Of a DNA stretch of 18,086 nucleotides, positions 15,544 through 18,086 are shown piece by piece (position 1 is the first letter of the stretch; every line of letters begins with the position of its first letter). Below the pieces are notes generated by a model. The model searched no databases. It was given only the letters and a program-made list of their open reading frames with translations, and had not been told where the DNA came from. Made by a program: the position numbers and the translations under genes. The DNA comes from Altererythrobacter sp. (GTDB taxonomy: Bacteria > Pseudomonadota > Alphaproteobacteria > Sphingomonadales > Sphingomonadaceae), in assembly GCA_011524425.1 (NCBI GenBank), contig WTKI01000396.1, positions 3,178 through 21,263 on the forward strand, given 5' to 3'.

Positions 15544-17630
15544 GATGCACCACCTGGTTTGAGATTTGTCGTGACTCGACCGCTAGGCGGCTGCGAGGCC
15601 TTGCGCATTTCATCAAGGACTTCTTGCGCAGGGCCATCCCGCACGATTTTGCCCTGAGCCATCATAATGATCCGCGAGAATCGCTCTAACAAAGCGATCT
15701 TATGGGTAGTCATCACAAGGATGTCTTCTTTTGCGATTGCGCTTTCGAGCGCGGCAAGGACTGCGCCCTCAGAGGCGAGGTCAAGTGCTGAAGTAGGCTC
15801 ATCCAGCAACCAGACGCCAGGCGATGCGTGGATCATTCGGTTGATCCCGACAATCGCTCGCTGTCCGCCGGAAAGGCCATTGCCGCCTTCATAGATCTGG
15901 GTTTGCAGCCCGCTTTTCTGGTCTCCTAAAAGCGCGTTCAAACGGGTCGCCTGAGCGAGTTTGATAAGTGCGTCGTCCTCCAGGCCGCCCAGCCCCATCG
16001 TGAGGTTATCGCGCAAGGTCCCCCGCACAAGCCTGACTTGCTGCGGCAAATAGCCGATATGACGCCGTACCACATCTTCAGCAATGTGCGACAAATCCAA
16101 TCCGTTGACAGTCACACTTCCCGACTGAGCGCGATAGAGCCCCGCCAGAACTTTGAGCAATGTGGTCTTGCCTGCCCCAACGCCGCCAAGGATCGCGACA
16201 CGCTCTCCGGCTTCGATGCGCAAGCTCTCAATCTCGATCGCTGGTCGCTGATCGGGATAGGCAAAGCCGACCTGCTTTAACAATAGCTCACCGTGCAGAC
16301 TGTCCGGGCGCAATGCCCCACGCGAAACACTCGGTTCTAGCGGCAGGCTCAGAATTCCGTCCAGCATCTTCAGTGCGGACCGCGCATACCCCCATTGCAC
16401 AATCAGGTTCGGCAATTGCGCAACGAGCGGTCCATTGATCCGTCCAACAAGGATGGAGCAGGCAAGCAGAACGCCCGTTGTGATTTCTCCGCGTGCAGCC
16501 AGAATTGCGCCGTAGCACATGACTGCAACATAGGTGAGCTGCTGGAGCGCGGAGAATAGCGAACTGGATACAGCAGACGCGCGTTTGACCGGGTATTCGA
16601 AGTGATGGATGTCCCGCAACAAACGGTTCCAACGGCTCAAAATTGCCCATCCGCCGCGATTGGCTTTGACGGTCTCCGCCGCATCTAGCGCTTCCACCAG
16701 CAAACCGGTCTTCTGATTACCGCTCACCTGCGCGCGTTCAGCGCCATTTCTAATGATTCTCGCAAGCAGCAAGGCAAGCCCTATTGCAATGGGCAAGCTG
16801 GCAATGGGAATGATCGCCATTGAGCCCCCAATCGAAGCGATCACAAAGATGAACAAGAGCGCAAATGGCAGGTCGGCAAAAACGAAGACGGAACTGGATG
16901 ACAGGACCTGTCGGATCTGCTCTTGCCCTTGGAGTTGCGACGCCATGGTCCCAACCGACTGAGGCCTGGCATCGAGCCGGATCGCCTGTGCGCGTGCGAA
17001 GAAAAACTCTGAAACTTCGCGGTCAATGTTCTGTGCTTCAAGTTCGATAAGCAGAGCACGCAGGCTTCTCAAAACCAGATCAAGCAAGAGCGCAATGCCA
17101 ACCCCGACTGTAAGTACAAGCAAGGTCTCGAAACTCGCGAGCGGAATAACCCGGTCATAAAGTTGCATTGCGTAAAATGAGACTGCAAGTGCCAACAGGT
17201 TTGCAAAAACTGTCGCAATGCCTGCGATGACCAACACAGACTTTCGGCGTTTTATGGCCCGTGTAAATACGCTCAAAGCGGAAGTCGTTTCTTCAGCGAG
17301 CGGATCGGGAAGTGACAACACAAAGATGCTTTGCGCGCCGGAAAATGCGATCGGCTTCTTCTCACCTTGCACCAGCATGTGCTCTTCATCATCCCACTGG
17401 ATCGCAACTAGCCAACCATGTTCGGGATCATGGACCAAGACCGGAAACTGATCGGGCCTTGGTCTACCAACAAGGCATTCCGGCTCTGCCCATTCCAGCT
17501 CGCTCTGCAAAGCGTATGGCGCATCGACGCCATCCAATGCGGGATGGCCTTGCAAATCCAGAGCCCACTCTGGCGAGAGCGTCTTTCCGCTTGCCCTTGC
17601 AAATCGCTCGACTGCGGTAATGAAATCCAT
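15540..17630 (-). CDS. Type I secretion ABC exporter (permease-ATPase), LapB-like
   Basis: Exports a protein substrate straight to the outside, driven by ATP. It has 696 residues. The N-terminal ~110 residues resemble a C39-peptidase-like domain but show no convincing catalytic Cys/His, as in exporters that bind rather than cut their substrate. Membrane segments follow (about 133-155, 168-188, 247-292, 366-400). The ATPase domain has Walker A GGVGAGKT (482-489), Q-loop Q530, signature LSGGQ (586-590), Walker B VWLLDE (606-611) with PTSALD following, and switch H643. It starts at ATG 17630, 11 bases after the TolC-family gene, and overlaps the HlyD-family gene by four bases. This layout is like the LapE-B-C systems that export large adhesins. 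No RTX or adhesin gene is in the window. Confidence 0.92.
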   Translation of the reverse strand: MDFITAVERFARASGKTLSPEWALDLQGHPALDGVDAPYALQSELEWAEPECLVGRPRPDQFPVLVHDPEHGWLVAIQWDDEEHMLVQGEKKPIAFSGAQSIFVLSLPDPLAEETTSALSVFTRAIKRRKSVLVIAGIATVFANLLALAVSFYAMQLYDRVIPLASFETLLVLTVGVGIALLLDLVLRSLRALLIELEAQNIDREVSEFFFARAQAIRLDARPQSVGTMASQLQGQEQIRQVLSSSSVFVFADLPFALLFIFVIASIGGSMAIIPIASLPIAIGLALLLARIIRNGAERAQVSGNQKTGLLVEALDAAETVKANRGGWAILSRWNRLLRDIHHFEYPVKRASAVSSSLFSALQQLTYVAVMCYGAILAARGEITTGVLLACSILVGRINGPLVAQLPNLIVQWGYARSALKMLDGILSLPLEPSVSRGALRPDSLHGELLLKQVGFAYPDQRPAIEIESLRIEAGERVAILGGVGAGKTTLLKVLAGLYRAQSGSVTVNGLDLSHIAEDVVRRHIGYLPQQVRLVRGTLRDNLTMGLGGLEDDALIKLAQATRLNALLGDQKSGLQTQIYEGGNGLSGGQRAIVGINRMIHASPGVWLLDEPTSALDLASEGAVLAALESAIAKEDILVMTTHKIALLERFSRIIMMAQGKIVRDGPAQEVLDEMRKASQPPSGRVTTNLKPGGAS

Positions 17631-17641
17631 CGGTCAGCTTC

Positions 17642-18086
17642 TTACCCTTGCGGCTGCCATCGGCAAGTTAGAACAAGGATCAATGCCGCGCTGGCATCGG
17701 CGGCGTTCTGATTGTCCTGAACAGACAATTTTGCGCTAATGACTTCGCTTACAGCATTAGACAGATCGAGCCACGAGCGCCTTCCCGCAACGAATTGCCG
17801 TTGATAGCTCGCCAGCAAATCGTCCGATGCCTGCATCGCGGACGCGCTGACTGCAGCCCCCCTTACGCCGGCTCGAAAGCTTGCATATTGTCGGCGCAAA
17901 AGCGTGCGCACCTGCCGTTCCGCCTGCGCCAACTGTGCTGTCGCCTCAGCAACATCAGCTTTGGCGCCGTCTATGGCGGACAACTTGGAGAGGCCATTAC
18001 CAGTCTGCGCGCGCAAAACGACTGCCGCGCGTGCTCCTGTCAATTCGTTTTGCGACAATTGTAGCAAGACCCTCGGAAAAAGCTGC
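17642..18086 (-). CDS. TolC-family outer membrane protein of the type I secretion system (partial, 5' end beyond right edge)
   Basis: The minus-strand frame is open from the right edge to a TAA at 17642, giving 147 C-terminal residues of a protein that begins outside the window. The Ala/Gln/Arg-rich helical sequence fits the second half of an outer-membrane efflux (TolC/LapE) protein. The stretch YQRQFVAGRRSWLDLSNAVS matches the usual pattern of tyrosine/glutamine helix followed by a short turn and 'DLL/DLSNA' near the C-terminal repeat. It is the first visible gene of the secretion operon. A TTG at 18067 is inside the gene and not a likely start. Confidence 0.8.
   Translation of the reverse strand, partial: QLFPRVLLQLSQNELTGARAAVVLRAQTGNGLSKLSAIDGAKADVAEATAQLAQAERQVRTLLRRQYASFRAGVRGAAVSASAMQASDDLLASYQRQFVAGRRSWLDLSNAVSEVISAKLSVQDNQNAADASAALILVLTCRWQPQG

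Overview
The window is bacterial DNA of moderate GC. Its gene content (NasT/NasS pair, NrtABC nitrate importer, NirBD, NasA, and an alginate-export-type outer membrane protein inside the nitrate operon) and protein style suggest an alphaproteobacterium, most likely one of the Sphingomonadales (Erythrobacter or Novosphingobium-like). The lineage is an inference from family resemblance, not a measured placement.

Positions 1-12884, all on the minus strand, form a complete regulatory and structural unit for nitrate assimilation. In transcription order it reads nasT, nasS, a 206-base leader, nrtA, nrtB, a tandem-ATPase nrtC/D-type gene, an outer membrane barrel gene, nirB, nirD, and nasA, which runs off the left edge. 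The barrel probably admits nitrate through the outer membrane. The NrtA lipoprotein, NrtB permease and two-domain ATPase import it. NasA reduces nitrate to nitrite, and NirBD reduces nitrite to ammonium with NADH. NasS is a cytoplasmic paralogue of NrtA, without a signal peptide, that senses nitrate or nitrite and holds the RNA-binding antiterminator NasT.

The most informative non-coding element lies in the leader before nrtA (10892-11097). It holds two hairpins with six-base loops, AAAGAA and ACCGAA, both matching the A-at-1, G-at-4 rule for ANTAR-protein targets. The 3' arm of the second hairpin is also the 5' arm of a strong intrinsic terminator ending in seven U. So the NasT target, the terminator it would prevent and the genes for NasT and NasS can all be read in one window. 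A possible sigma-54-type promoter and an 18-base inverted repeat sit just upstream.

Positions 12885-13093 are a divergent intergenic region. A plus-strand lipoprotein of the serine beta-lactamase-like family (13094-14392) follows. Its stop codon overlaps that of a minus-strand type I secretion operon (14389 to the right edge): a TolC-family outer membrane protein (partial), a LapB-like ABC exporter and a HlyD-family adaptor. No secreted substrate of this exporter is visible.

No rRNA, tRNA, CRISPR array, insertion sequence or phage gene was recognised. All long stretches are coding. The longest gaps are 10892-11097, 12885-13093, 6469-6624 and 5133-5262, and each is described below.
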